Of a DNA stretch of 64,000 bases, positions 36,661 through 45,425 are shown one piece after another. Position 1 is the stretch's first letter; each line of letters starts with the position of its first letter. The notes under the pieces are model-generated. The model saw nothing but the letters and a program-made list of their open reading frames with translations, had not been told where the DNA came from and did not search any database. Made by a program: the position numbers and the translations under genes. Origin of the DNA: Paractinoplanes aksuensis (lineage in GTDB: Bacteria > Actinomycetota > Actinomycetes > Mycobacteriales > Micromonosporaceae); contig NZ_JAMYJR010000041.1 of the NCBI RefSeq assembly GCF_024137025.1, positions 124,001-188,000 on the forward strand. The letters are read 5' to 3'.

Positions 36661-37656
36661 ATGAAGGCCATCTATCAAGAGAAGTACGGCGTACTGGGGC
36701 TCGAGGACGTGGCCGAGCCGGAACCCGGCCGGGGTGAGGTGCGGGTGCGCGTGCGGGCGGCCTCGGTCAACGCCCGTGACTGGCACGTGATGCGGGGCGA
36801 CCCGTATCTGGGGCGGCTCATGCTGCCCGCGGTGATGGGCCCGCGCGGGCCGCGCCGCCGGATCCGGGGGACCGACTTCGCGGGAACGGTCGAGTCGGTC
36901 GGCGCCGAGGTCGACCGGTTCCGGCCCGGCGACGAGGTCTACGGCGATCTGGGCGACGCCCACGGGGCGTTCGCGGAGTACGTCTGCGCCCCCGCGGACG
37001 AGATCGAGTTCAAGCCGGCCGGTCTGAGCTGGGAAGAGGCGGCGTCGATGCCGTTGGCCGGTGGGACCGCCCTGATGGGGCTGCGGGACGTGGGCCGGGT
37101 CCGGGCCGGCCGGAGCGTGCTGATCAACGGAGCCTCGGGCGGGGTGGGCACGTTCGCCGTCCAGATCGGCCGGGCGCTGGGCGGTTCGGTGACGGCGGTG
37201 TGCAACCCCCGCAACGTCGAGCTGGTCCGCTCGCTCGGCGCGGACGACGTCGTCGACTACACCCGCGGCGACTTCACCCGGCTCGGCCGCCGCTTCGACG
37301 TGGTGTTCGACCTGGTCGGGAACCGGTCGCTGAGCGATCTGCGGCGGGCGGTGGCGCCGGGCGGAGTGCTGGTGCTCTCGGGCGGCGGCACGTCCCGCGG
37401 GCGGGCCCAGGTGTTCGGGCCGATGCGGCTGATCATCGGAGCGCAGATCGCGGCCAAGCTCTCCCGCTCGGGCCCGCAGATCGTGGTGCTCGCGACCCGG
37501 CCCAGCCGGGACCTGCTGACCGGGCTGCGTGAGCTGGCCGAGTCGGGCCGGCTGACCCCGGCCGTCGACCGCACGTATCAGCTGGCCGAGGTGCCCGAGG
37601 CGATCCGCTACCTGGAGCTGGAGCACGCCCGGGCCAAGGTCGTCATCACAGTGTGA
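36661..37656 (+). CDS. NAD(P)-dependent zinc-free alcohol dehydrogenase/quinone reductase-like protein
   Basis: A 331-residue medium-chain reductase. The N-terminal GroES-like half has VRVRAASVNARDWHVMRGDP and the RIRGTDFAGTVESVG motif; the cofactor fold is VLINGASGGVGTFAVQIG (about 153-170). Zinc-binding cysteines of true alcohol dehydrogenases are absent, so it is a quinone-oxidoreductase-like member. The frame opens at 36625, but ATG 36661 (MKAIYQEKYG) matches the family start. Role unknown. Confidence 0.88.
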   Translation: MKAIYQEKYGVLGLEDVAEPEPGRGEVRVRVRAASVNARDWHVMRGDPYLGRLMLPAVMGPRGPRRRIRGTDFAGTVESVGAEVDRFRPGDEVYGDLGDAHGAFAEYVCAPADEIEFKPAGLSWEEAASMPLAGGTALMGLRDVGRVRAGRSVLINGASGGVGTFAVQIGRALGGSVTAVCNPRNVELVRSLGADDVVDYTRGDFTRLGRRFDVVFDLVGNRSLSDLRRAVAPGGVLVLSGGGTSRGRAQVFGPMRLIIGAQIAAKLSRSGPQIVVLATRPSRDLLTGLRELAESGRLTPAVDRTYQLAEVPEAIRYLELEHARAKVVITV

Positions 37657-37727
37657 ACTCTTCCGCCCCGCCTCAGCCTCGTCGTCTTGCATTTTTGTCG
37701 TACGTCAGTGCTAGTCTTCTTCGTAGT

Positions 37728-37743
37728 TAGAACGGATGTTCGA
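37728..37743. promoter_or_regulatory. LexA-binding SOS box
   Basis: TAGAAC-GGAT-GTTCGA matches the actinobacterial/Gram-positive SOS box TCGAAC-N4-GTTCGA in 11 of 12 defined positions. It lies ahead of the HEPN-imuA'-imuB-dnaE2 cluster, whose homologues are SOS genes in other bacteria. A third TCGAAC-type half-site (TTCGAACTTCGA, 37749-37760) follows directly. Confidence 0.8.
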
Positions 37744-38069
37744 ACGCCTTCGAACTTCGAGGGCCCGAGCCTCCGGGCTGACTGCGGGAGCGGTGTTTCG
37801 CGGCACGGCTCCCGAGCGTGGCACCCGCGAAGTGCCGCGCGTGAGACCCCGGGCATTCGCGGGCCCGGTGTCTTCAGACAAGGCAGGACCGTCGCCCGCC
37901 GCCCCCGACCCCCGGGTGGCGGGCGACGGACCCGCCGGGCAGGTCCGGCCGGGTGTGGTGTGGGGAAGCTTCACACCCGGCCGGTCACCACCACAGGCTG
38001 CTGCGCCTTCCTCCGCAGACGCCTCGGTTCGATTTGGCACGTCGGATGCGAGCACGCGAGGAGAAACAG
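37744..38069 (+). promoter_or_regulatory. structured leader between the SOS box and the HEPN gene
   Basis: About 320 bases without a supported gene but with three strong hairpins: CGCGGCAC (37799-37806) with GTGCCGCG (37832-37839); CCGTCGCCCGCC (37889-37900) with GGCGGGCGACGG (37918-37929); CCGGCCGGGTGTG (37945-37957) with CACACCCGGCCGG (37972-37984). None ends in a T-run, so these look like folded mRNA rather than simple terminators. An open frame from 37736 crosses the region but has no RBS and overlaps the HEPN gene in another frame. Confidence 0.5.
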
Positions 38070-38696
38070 ATGGCGAGCCACACGGCGCCCAGCCTTTGGC
38101 CGGCTCCTGGCCTGGCCCCGGCCGCCCGGCCCAGCCCGGCCACCCCGGGTCCGGCCGCGGCCACCCGCATGCCTGCGCGTGCCCCGGCCTCCACCGTCCC
38201 CGCGCCCCGCCAGGCTTCGCCGGGCGCCCCGGCGCTGGCGCACGCGCCGACCGCGGCCGTCCGCGCCGACGCCCCCACCGTGCCGGCCCACATGCTGCCC
38301 CAGCGCACTCCCGCTCAGCTGCTGGCCATCGCCCGCGAGGGCCTGGCCGCGGCCGCGCGCACCGGCCCCGACGGCCTGCGCTACGCCGCGGCCCACCTGG
38401 CCGCCCTGCGCGCCGCGGCCGCCGTGCTCGCGGCCCGGGCCCGTCCCGCTCCGGCCAGTCGCCGCAGCCGCGTGACCAGCGTCTGGTCGCTGCTGGTGCT
38501 GGTCGCCCCCGACTTCGGCGAGTGGGCCAACTATTTCGCCCTGGGCGCCTCCAAACGCGCCGCCGCCGAGGCCGGCATCCCGCGGGTGGTCAGCCCCCGC
38601 GAGGCCGACGACCTGCTGCGCGCAGCCGAACAGTTCGTGGCCGTCGTCGAGTCCACCCTGGGCCTGACCTACCAGCCCCCGCTGGCCGCCGCCTGA
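38070..38696 (+). CDS. SAV_6107-type HEPN domain protein
   Basis: A 208-residue protein: a Pro/Ala-rich disordered start (1-75), then an all-alpha domain (about 78-205) that I recognise as the SAV_6107 HEPN family found in actinobacteria. HEPN proteins are often RNases; an R-x4-H motif is present (R104-H109 in LRYAAAHLAAL), though whether it occupies the catalytic position is uncertain. ATG 38070 has GAGGAG ten bases upstream. As first gene behind the SOS box and ahead of imuA', it is probably DNA-damage induced; its function with the mutasome is unknown. Confidence 0.8.
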   Translation: MASHTAPSLWPAPGLAPAARPSPATPGPAAATRMPARAPASTVPAPRQASPGAPALAHAPTAAVRADAPTVPAHMLPQRTPAQLLAIAREGLAAAARTGPDGLRYAAAHLAALRAAAAVLAARARPAPASRRSRVTSVWSLLVLVAPDFGEWANYFALGASKRAAAEAGIPRVVSPREADDLLRAAEQFVAVVESTLGLTYQPPLAAA

Positions 38697-38851
38697 CCTT
38701 CCCGCGCCCGCCGGTCCTAGCCCAGCCCAGCCCAGCGGAATCGTGATCCTCCGGCCGAACACTCGCCGAGATCCGGCGAGCGTCCCGTCGTCGTGCCCGC
38801 GCGACGGCCGGCTCGTGGCGGAAGAGATTGAGCAACAGAGTGAGGCAACAG

Positions 38852-39916
38852 ATGGCGGGACGCATGATCAGCGGTGCGGCCGCCCTTGCCGAACTGGTTC
38901 GGGCGGCGGGTGAGACGGAGACGGCGGGCCTCCACCGGACCATCCCGGTGGTGCCGGAGCTGAGCTCGCTGCTGCCCGGTCACGGGCTGCGCCGCGGCAG
39001 CACCGTCGCGGTCACGGCCGGGCCCTCCGCGGCGGCCGCTGGTGGGACGTCCCTGCTGCTGGCCCTGCTGTCCGAAGCCTCCCGCCAGGGTTCCTGGTGC
39101 GCGGTGGTGGGGGTGCCGTCGCTGGGCGCGATCGCCGCCGCCGAGAGTGGGATCGCCCTCGACCGGCTGGCCCTGGTGCCCGACCCCGGCCCCGAGTGGC
39201 CCACCGTGGTGGCCGCCCTGATCGACGGCGTCGACCTGATCGTGCTGGCCGTCCCCGGCGGAGTCTCCGCCTCGATCGCCTCCCGCCTGGTGGCCCGGGC
39301 CCGCCAGCGCGGCAGCGTCCTGGTCCCGTACGGCGACTGGTCCGGTGCCGACGTGACCCTGCGCGTCCTCGAGGGCCATTGGGAAGGCCTCGACGAGGGC
39401 CACGGCCGCTTGCGCCGCCGCCGGGTGCGAGTGCTGGCCCGCGGCCGGGGCGCCGCCGCCCGCCCCAAAGAAATAACCATGTGGATGCCCGGCGTCACGA
39501 TCCGCCCCCTGACCCCGGACCCCATCGCCGGCCCCACACCCGACCAGTCCACACCGGATCGATCCACCCGCCCCCACCTGGTCTCCGTCCCCACCGACAC
39601 CCCCCAGCAACCCCCGTCCCCAGCCGCCGACGCAAACCCCCCGCAGCGCCCGGCACCTGTCCCGACATCACCCTCGTCCCCGGCGGCAAGCACAGGCCGC
39701 CCACGGCGCCCGGCTCCCGCCCCGGCCGGTTCTCTGCCATCGCCCTCATCGCCGGCGGCCAAAACTGGTCGCTCGCTGCGGGCGGTGGCTAGGGCCGCTG
39801 TTGAGCAGCGGCCGGCCCGGTTGTGGGAGGAAGACGGAAATTTGTCCGGTGTGGAGGGTGGGCGTGTGCTGGCTTTCCCGGGGGAGAAAGCCGCCCCCGG
39901 ATCGGCGGCGGTGTGA
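38852..39916 (+). CDS. imuA': ImuA'-like RecA-fold protein of the mutasome
   Basis: A 354-residue protein whose first 200 residues look like a RecA/ImuA fold: LHRTIPVVPELSSLLPGHGL, RRGSTVAVTAGPSAAAAGGTS in place of a normal Walker A, LLLALLSEASRQGSWCAVVG, and DLIVLAVPG. In mycobacteria ImuA' is required, with ImuB and DnaE2, for damage-induced mutagenesis. The last 150 residues are a Pro/Ser/Thr-rich disordered tail, longer than I expect. ATG 38852 (GAGG upstream) is preferred over TTG 38828. Its stop lies one base before the imuB ATG. Confidence 0.83.
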   Translation: MAGRMISGAAALAELVRAAGETETAGLHRTIPVVPELSSLLPGHGLRRGSTVAVTAGPSAAAAGGTSLLLALLSEASRQGSWCAVVGVPSLGAIAAAESGIALDRLALVPDPGPEWPTVVAALIDGVDLIVLAVPGGVSASIASRLVARARQRGSVLVPYGDWSGADVTLRVLEGHWEGLDEGHGRLRRRRVRVLARGRGAAARPKEITMWMPGVTIRPLTPDPIAGPTPDQSTPDRSTRPHLVSVPTDTPQQPPSPAADANPPQRPAPVPTSPSSPAASTGRPRRPAPAPAGSLPSPSSPAAKTGRSLRAVARAAVEQRPARLWEEDGNLSGVEGGRVLAFPGEKAAPGSAAV

Positions 39917-39917
39917 G

Positions 39918-41615
39918 ATGGGGGCGGCCGGGAGTGTCGGTGGGCGGACCATGTTGGTGTGGTGTCCGGATTGGCCGGTCATCGCGGCCGAGATCGTGTC
40001 CGGCCTTCCCGCGGCGCAGCCGGTCATCGTGTTGCACGGGAACCGGGTGATCGCCTGCTCGGAGGCGGCGCGGCAGGAGGGCGTACGCCGGGGGTTGCGG
40101 CGGCGGGAAGCGCAGAGCCGATGCCCGCAGCTCACCGCCGTCGAACACGATCCGGGGCGGGACGCGCGGGCCTTCGAACCGGTGGTGGCCGCCGTCGAGG
40201 AGGTCGCGGTGGGCGTCGAGGTGATCCGGCCGGGGGCCCTGGCCCTGGCCGCGCGCGGGCCGTCCCGGTACTTCGGTGGGGAGGAGGCCGCGGCCGAGCG
40301 GATCGTCGAGCAGGTCGCCCAGGCCTGCGAGGTGGAGAGCCAGGTCGGCATCGCCGAAGGGGTGTTCGCGGCGGGGCTCGCCGCTCGCAACGGGCAGGTG
40401 ATTCCGCCCGGTGGCACGCCCGCCTTCCTGTCGGCCCAGCCGATCGAGGCGATCGAGCGGCCCGAGCTGACCGACCTGCTCAAGCGGCTCGGCCTCAAGA
40501 CGCTGGGCGAGTTCGCGGCGCTGCCGGCCGGTGACGTGCTGACCCGGTTCGGGTTCGACGGGGCGCTCGCGCACCGGCTGGCCGCCGGGTTCGATCATCG
40601 GCCGCTGGCGGTGCGCCGCCCGCCGCCCGATCTGGAGGTCACCGAGACCTACGACGAGCCGCTGGAACGCGTGGACGTGGCCGCGTTCGCCGGGCGGTCG
40701 CTGGCCGAGCGGTTGCACGACAAGCTGGCCGCGTACGGGCTGGCCTGCACCCGACTCGGCATCGAAGCGGTCACCGCCAACGGCCAGGAGCTGCACCGCG
40801 TCTGGCGGCACGACGGCACCCTGACCGCGGCCGCCATCGCCGAACGGGTCCGCTGGCAGCTCGACGGCTGGCTCACCGGGGCCCGCCGCGGCGCCCCGGC
40901 CCGGCCCACCGCCGGTCTGGTGCGGTTGCGCCTGATCCCGGACGGCGTGCTCGTCCACCTCGGACTGCAGCCCGGCCTGTGGGGTGACGCCGGCGCCGAC
41001 CGCGAGCGGGCCCACCGGGCGTTCAGCCGGGTGCAGGGCCTGCTCGGCCCCGAGTCGGTGGTCACGCCCGTGTTCACCGGCGGCCGCAACGCCGACGACC
41101 AGATCCGCCTGGTCCCGTGGGGCGACGAACGTGACCCGCACCGCCCGGCCGCGCCCCACGCCGACCCGGTCCCCGGCGTCCGGACCCACCCGGTCCTGGC
41201 CGCAACCGCTTCCGGCGTACGCGATGAGCCCGCACCGTTCCCGCCACCCGAACAAAAGCGGCGGAAAGGCGCCAAGCCCCCCGTCCTCCCACCCTGGCCC
41301 GGCCGGCTGCCCAAACCCGCCCCGGCCCTGGTGCTGACCCGCCCGCTACCGGCGGTGGTGCTGGACGGCCAGGGTGACCCGGTAGGAGTCAGCGCCCGCC
41401 TGGAACCCACCGGAGCCCCGGCCGCCCTGGTGATCGAGCGGGCCCAACCGGTCGTGATCACCGCCTGGGCCGGACCGTGGCCGGTCGAGGAGCGCTGGTG
41501 GGCGCCCGCCGAGTCGCGCCGCCGGGCGCGCTTCCAGGTGGTGCTGGACGACGGCCGCGCCCTGTTGCTGTCCCTGTCGGCCGGCCACTGGTCGGTGGAG
41601 GCCATCTATGACTGA
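39918..41615 (+). CDS. imuB: ImuB, Y-family polymerase homologue without catalytic residues
   Basis: A 565-residue adaptor related to Y-family polymerases. It starts with MLVWCPDWPVIAAEI (second ATG at 39951 is an alternative start), where active polymerases have DMDAFFA-type sequence; the SxDE catalytic pair is also missing, as is usual for ImuB. The HhH/little-finger regions are seen around LKRLGLKTLGEFAALP. ImuB bridges DnaE2 to the beta clamp in mycobacteria. I could not confidently place a canonical clamp-binding motif. The long Pro-rich linker near 430-470 is normal. dnaE2 starts 8 bases downstream. Confidence 0.9.
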   Translation: MGAAGSVGGRTMLVWCPDWPVIAAEIVSGLPAAQPVIVLHGNRVIACSEAARQEGVRRGLRRREAQSRCPQLTAVEHDPGRDARAFEPVVAAVEEVAVGVEVIRPGALALAARGPSRYFGGEEAAAERIVEQVAQACEVESQVGIAEGVFAAGLAARNGQVIPPGGTPAFLSAQPIEAIERPELTDLLKRLGLKTLGEFAALPAGDVLTRFGFDGALAHRLAAGFDHRPLAVRRPPPDLEVTETYDEPLERVDVAAFAGRSLAERLHDKLAAYGLACTRLGIEAVTANGQELHRVWRHDGTLTAAAIAERVRWQLDGWLTGARRGAPARPTAGLVRLRLIPDGVLVHLGLQPGLWGDAGADRERAHRAFSRVQGLLGPESVVTPVFTGGRNADDQIRLVPWGDERDPHRPAAPHADPVPGVRTHPVLAATASGVRDEPAPFPPPEQKRRKGAKPPVLPPWPGRLPKPAPALVLTRPLPAVVLDGQGDPVGVSARLEPTGAPAALVIERAQPVVITAWAGPWPVEERWWAPAESRRRARFQVVLDDGRALLLSLSAGHWSVEAIYD

Positions 41616-41623
41616 GGCGTGTC

Positions 41624-44600
41624 ATGGGCTTTCATAACCCGAAAGTGTCCTGGTCGGAGCTGGAGAAGACGCTCTCCGGGCCCAAGGCGCAGCGGCACCT
41701 GCAGCCCGTCGTCGACCCGCTCGCCATCGACGGCGACGGGGGCGACTCGCCGGCCTGGTCGCGCAAGCGGCAACCCTACGAGGCGCCCGCCCTGGTGCGC
41801 CGGGAGCAGGTCACCCCGTACGCCGAATTGCACTGCCACACGAATTTCAGTTTTCTCGACGGCGCCAGTCATCCCGAGGAACTGGCCGAGGAGGCGGCCC
41901 GCCTCGGGCTGAACGGGCTGGCCGTCACCGACCACGACGGGTTCTACGGCGTGGTCCGGTTCTCGCAGGCCGCCCGCGAGCTCGCCCTGCCCACGATCTT
42001 CGGCGCCGAGTTGTCGCTCGATCTGAGCAAGCCGCAGAACGGCGAGGCCGACCCCGAGGGCCGCCACCTGCTCGCCCTGGCCCACGGGCACGAGGGGTAC
42101 GCCCGGCTGGCCGCCGTCGTCTCGCGTGGTCAGCTGGCCGGTGGCGAGAAGGGCAAGCCCGAGTACGGGGATCTCGAGGACATCGCCGAGACGCTGCGGG
42201 ACCACGTCCTGATCCTCACCGGCTGCCGCAAGGGGCCGGTCCCGGCCGCACTGGCCACCGGGGGCGTCAACGCCGCCGCGGCCGAGCTCGACCGGCTGGT
42301 CGCGTTGTTCGGCCGGCCCAATGTCGCGGTCGAGCTGACCTCGCACGGCGACCCGTACGACGACGACCGCAACGACGCCCTGTTCGGCCTGGCCCGGGGC
42401 CGGGGGCTGGAGGTGGTCGCCACCAACAACGTGCACTACGCGACCCCGGCCCGGCGCCGGCTGGCCACTGCCCTGGCCGCCGTCCGGTCGCGCCGCAGCC
42501 TGGACGAGATCGACGGCTGGCTGCCCGCGGCCGGCACCGCCCACCTGCGCAGCGGCGACGAGATGGCCCGCCGGTTCGCCGCCTATCCGGGGGCGGTGGC
42601 CAACGCCGCGATGTTCGGTGAGGGGCTGGCGTTCGACCTCAACCTGGTCGCGCCGAAGCTGCCCGACTTCCCCGTCCCGCCGGGGCACACCGAGATGACC
42701 TGGCTGCGCGAGCTCACCATGCGCGGCGCCCAGGAGAGGTACGGCCCGCCCGCGGCCCATCCGAAGGCGTACGAGCAGATCGAGTACGAGCTCCGCATGA
42801 TCGACGAGCTCGGCTTCCCCGGCTACTTCCTGGTCGTGTACGACATCGTGCGTTTCTGCCGGGACGAAAAGATCTATGCCCAGGGCCGGGGCAGCGCGGC
42901 CAACTCGGCCGTCTGTTACGCGCTGCGCATCACCAATGTGGACGCGGTCGCGCACAACCTGCTCTTCGAACGGTTCCTCGCCCCGGAACGCGACGGGCCG
43001 CCCGACATCGACGTCGACATCGAGTCGGACCGTCGCGAGGAGGTCATCCAGCACGTCTATCGCAAATACGGCCGCGAGCACACGGCCCAGGTCGCGAACG
43101 TCATCTCGTACCGGCCGCGGTCGGCGGTGCGCGACATGGCCAAGGCGTTCGGGTTCTCGCCGGGTCAGCAGGACGCCTGGAGCAAACAGATCGACCGGTG
43201 GGGGAGTGTGGCCACGGCCGACGTCGAGGACATTCCGGCCCCGGTCGTCGAGTTCGCCAACCAGGTGCAGGACTTCCCGCGCCACCTGGGCATCCATTCG
43301 GGCGGCATGGTGATCTGCGACCGCCCGATCATCGAGGTCTGCCCGGTCGAGTGGGGGCGGATGCCGGGCCGCACGGTGCTGCAGTGGGACAAGGACGACT
43401 GTGCGGCGGTCGAGCTCGTCAAGTTCGATCTGCTCGGGCTCGGCATGCTTTCCGCGCTGCGCTATGCGTACGAAATGATCGAATCTGATCTGGACATCTC
43501 CACCATGGACCTGACCGATGCCGAGGTCTACGACATGCTCTGCCGGGCCGATTCGGTCGGCGTTTTCCAGGTCGAGAGCCGGGCTCAGATGGCGACCCTG
43601 CCCCGGCTCAAACCGCGCGTCTTCTACGACCTGGTGGTCGAGGTGGCGCTGATCCGGCCGGGCCCGATCCAGGGTGGTTCGGTCCACCCGTTCATCCGGC
43701 GCAAGAACGGTTTGGAAGAGGTCACCTATCCGCATCCGCTGATGCGCAACGCGCTCGAGAAAACGCTCGGTGTGCCGCTCTTCCAGGAACAACTCATGCA
43801 GCTGGCGATCGACGTCGCCGGTTTCGACCCGGCCGAGGCCGACCAGTTGCGCCGGGCGATGGGCTCGAAAAGGTCGGTCGAGAAGATGGAGAAAATCAAG
43901 AGGCGTCTGTACGAGGGGATGGCCGCCAACGGGATCACCGGTGAGCTCGCCGACGACCTGTTCCTGAAACTCTCCGCCTTCGCCAACTACGGTTTCCCGG
44001 AGAGTCACTCGATGAGCTTCGCCTATCTGGTGTACGCCAGCGCGTGGCTGAAGCGGTATCACCCGGCCGCTTTCTGCGCGGCGTTGCTGAACGCGCAGCC
44101 GATGGGTTTCTATTCGCCCCAGTCGCTGGTCGACGACGCCCGCCGGCACGGGGTCGAGGTGCGCCGGCCCGACATCAACCGGAGCGACGCCAAAGCCGTT
44201 CTCGAATCGACGCCGAAGACCCGCTGGGGTGCGCTGCCCGGGGAGCCGCCGCACGCCTGGGGCCTCGGTGGCCCGGCCGTCCGGCAGGGGCTGGCCAGCA
44301 TCCGTACCCTCGGCGAAGACCTGGCCGAGCGCATCGAGCATGAGCGCCGCGCCAATGGGCCGTACCGCAATATGAGCGATCTTTCCCGGCGTACGGGATG
44401 CTCGACCACCCACCTCGAGGCCCTGGCCACGGCCGACGCCTTCGCGGCGTTCGGTCTCACCCGGCGGGAGGCCCTGTGGGCGGCCGGCGCGGCCGCCCAG
44501 GACCGGCCCGACCGCCTGCCCGGCACGGTGACCGGCACCGACGCGCCGATGCTGCCCGGCCTGAGCGCGGTCGACGAGCTGGTGGCCGACGTCTGGGCCA

Positions 44601-44977
44601 CCGGGTTGTCGCCCGAGACGCACCCGGCCCAGTTCCTGCGAGCCGACTTCGACCGGGCCGGCGCCCTGCCGATCGCGAAGCTGGGCCGGGTCGAGGCGGG
44701 CACCCGGATCCGGGTCGGCGGCATCGTGACCCACCGGCAGCGCCCGGCGACCGCGGGCGGGGTGACCTTCGTGAACCTCGAGGACGAGACCGGGATGCTG
44801 AACGTGACCTGCTCACCGGGGTTGTGGCAGCGCTACCGGCGGGTGGCCCGCACCAGTTCGGCGCTGATCGTGCGCGGCCGCCTCGAGAAGTCGGCCGAGA
44901 ACGTGCTCAACCTGGTCGCGGACCGGCTCGAGGCGATCACCCCGCCGGTGTCGCCGGCCTCCCGCGACTTCCGCTGA
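41624..44977 (+). CDS. dnaE2: error-prone DNA polymerase DnaE2
   Basis: A C-family DNA polymerase alpha subunit of 1117 residues for damage-induced translesion synthesis. The PHP domain begins at about 65 (YAELHCHTNFSFLDGASHPE). The polymerase core has GRGSAANSAVCYAL and the catalytic aspartates D461, D463 and D465 in PDIDVDIE. The helix-hairpin-helix and OB-fold part lies near the C-terminus (GGIVTHRQRPATAGGVTFVN). The absence of an extended clamp/tau-binding C-terminus separates it from DnaE1. It is the last gene of the SOS cassette, next to imuB. Confidence 0.95.
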   Translation: MGFHNPKVSWSELEKTLSGPKAQRHLQPVVDPLAIDGDGGDSPAWSRKRQPYEAPALVRREQVTPYAELHCHTNFSFLDGASHPEELAEEAARLGLNGLAVTDHDGFYGVVRFSQAARELALPTIFGAELSLDLSKPQNGEADPEGRHLLALAHGHEGYARLAAVVSRGQLAGGEKGKPEYGDLEDIAETLRDHVLILTGCRKGPVPAALATGGVNAAAAELDRLVALFGRPNVAVELTSHGDPYDDDRNDALFGLARGRGLEVVATNNVHYATPARRRLATALAAVRSRRSLDEIDGWLPAAGTAHLRSGDEMARRFAAYPGAVANAAMFGEGLAFDLNLVAPKLPDFPVPPGHTEMTWLRELTMRGAQERYGPPAAHPKAYEQIEYELRMIDELGFPGYFLVVYDIVRFCRDEKIYAQGRGSAANSAVCYALRITNVDAVAHNLLFERFLAPERDGPPDIDVDIESDRREEVIQHVYRKYGREHTAQVANVISYRPRSAVRDMAKAFGFSPGQQDAWSKQIDRWGSVATADVEDIPAPVVEFANQVQDFPRHLGIHSGGMVICDRPIIEVCPVEWGRMPGRTVLQWDKDDCAAVELVKFDLLGLGMLSALRYAYEMIESDLDISTMDLTDAEVYDMLCRADSVGVFQVESRAQMATLPRLKPRVFYDLVVEVALIRPGPIQGGSVHPFIRRKNGLEEVTYPHPLMRNALEKTLGVPLFQEQLMQLAIDVAGFDPAEADQLRRAMGSKRSVEKMEKIKRRLYEGMAANGITGELADDLFLKLSAFANYGFPESHSMSFAYLVYASAWLKRYHPAAFCAALLNAQPMGFYSPQSLVDDARRHGVEVRRPDINRSDAKAVLESTPKTRWGALPGEPPHAWGLGGPAVRQGLASIRTLGEDLAERIEHERRANGPYRNMSDLSRRTGCSTTHLEALATADAFAAFGLTRREALWAAGAAAQDRPDRLPGTVTGTDAPMLPGLSAVDELVADVWATGLSPETHPAQFLRADFDRAGALPIAKLGRVEAGTRIRVGGIVTHRQRPATAGGVTFVNLEDETGMLNVTCSPGLWQRYRRVARTSSALIVRGRLEKSAENVLNLVADRLEAITPPVSPASRDFR

Positions 44978-45012
44978 ACATTGCTTTCGCCCTATTTTGT
45001 ACCTTTGGTGAC

Positions 45013-45393
45013 ATGCTCCCGCTTCTTCTCGCCGCCGCGCTGATCGGCCCGGTGCCCGACCCGCCGCCCACCTACGGCGCCCCGCCGCGCCCCACCACCA
45101 ACGAGGTCACGCTCAGCTATCAGGCCGCGGCCGGCTTCGCGATGGCGGTCAAGCTCACCTGTGACCCGCCCGGTGGTGGCCACCCCCAGCCGGTGCAGGC
45201 CTGCGCGACGCTCGACGAGGTCGACGCCGACCCGGGCCGGATCAAGCGCGCGTCGACCGCCTGCGTCCTGCTCTACCAGCCGGTCACCGCCACCGTCACC
45301 GGCACCTGGGAGGGCCGCACGGTGAACTGGACGCACCGCTTCGGCAACACCTGCGACATGCGCCGCGCCACCGGGGTGCTGTTCCGGTTCTGA
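45013..45393 (+). CDS. SSI-family (Streptomyces subtilisin inhibitor-like) secreted protease inhibitor
   Basis: A 126-residue small secreted protein. A short signal peptide (MLPLLLAAALIGPVP) is followed by an SSI-type domain: LTCDPPGGGHPQPVQACATL, then STACVLLYQPVTATVTGTWE and FGNTCDMRRATGVLF. The four cysteines would form the two disulfides of the SSI fold. Such proteins inhibit subtilisin-like serine proteases outside the cell. ATG 45013 lies only 35 bases after dnaE2, but a link to the SOS response is unlikely. Confidence 0.83.
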   Translation: MLPLLLAAALIGPVPDPPPTYGAPPRPTTNEVTLSYQAAAGFAMAVKLTCDPPGGGHPQPVQACATLDEVDADPGRIKRASTACVLLYQPVTATVTGTWEGRTVNWTHRFGNTCDMRRATGVLFRF

Positions 45394-45425
45394 AAGACGC
45401 AACCGGCTGCCGTTACTCTGCCCGT

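Noticed and set aside
37736..38746. 336-codon plus-strand frame starting inside the SOS region
   Set aside because: Low-complexity Arg/Pro/Ala translation overlapping the HEPN gene in another frame; the stretch is better explained as a structured leader.
41606..44734. 1042-codon open frame on the minus strand
   Set aside because: It is the antisense of dnaE2; composition (Gly/Arg/Gln/His-rich) is that of a shadow frame and it has no domain.
45013..45393. SSI-type inhibitor as part of the SOS operon
   Set aside because: It is close to dnaE2 but encodes an exported protease inhibitor with no known link to DNA repair; proximity alone is not enough.
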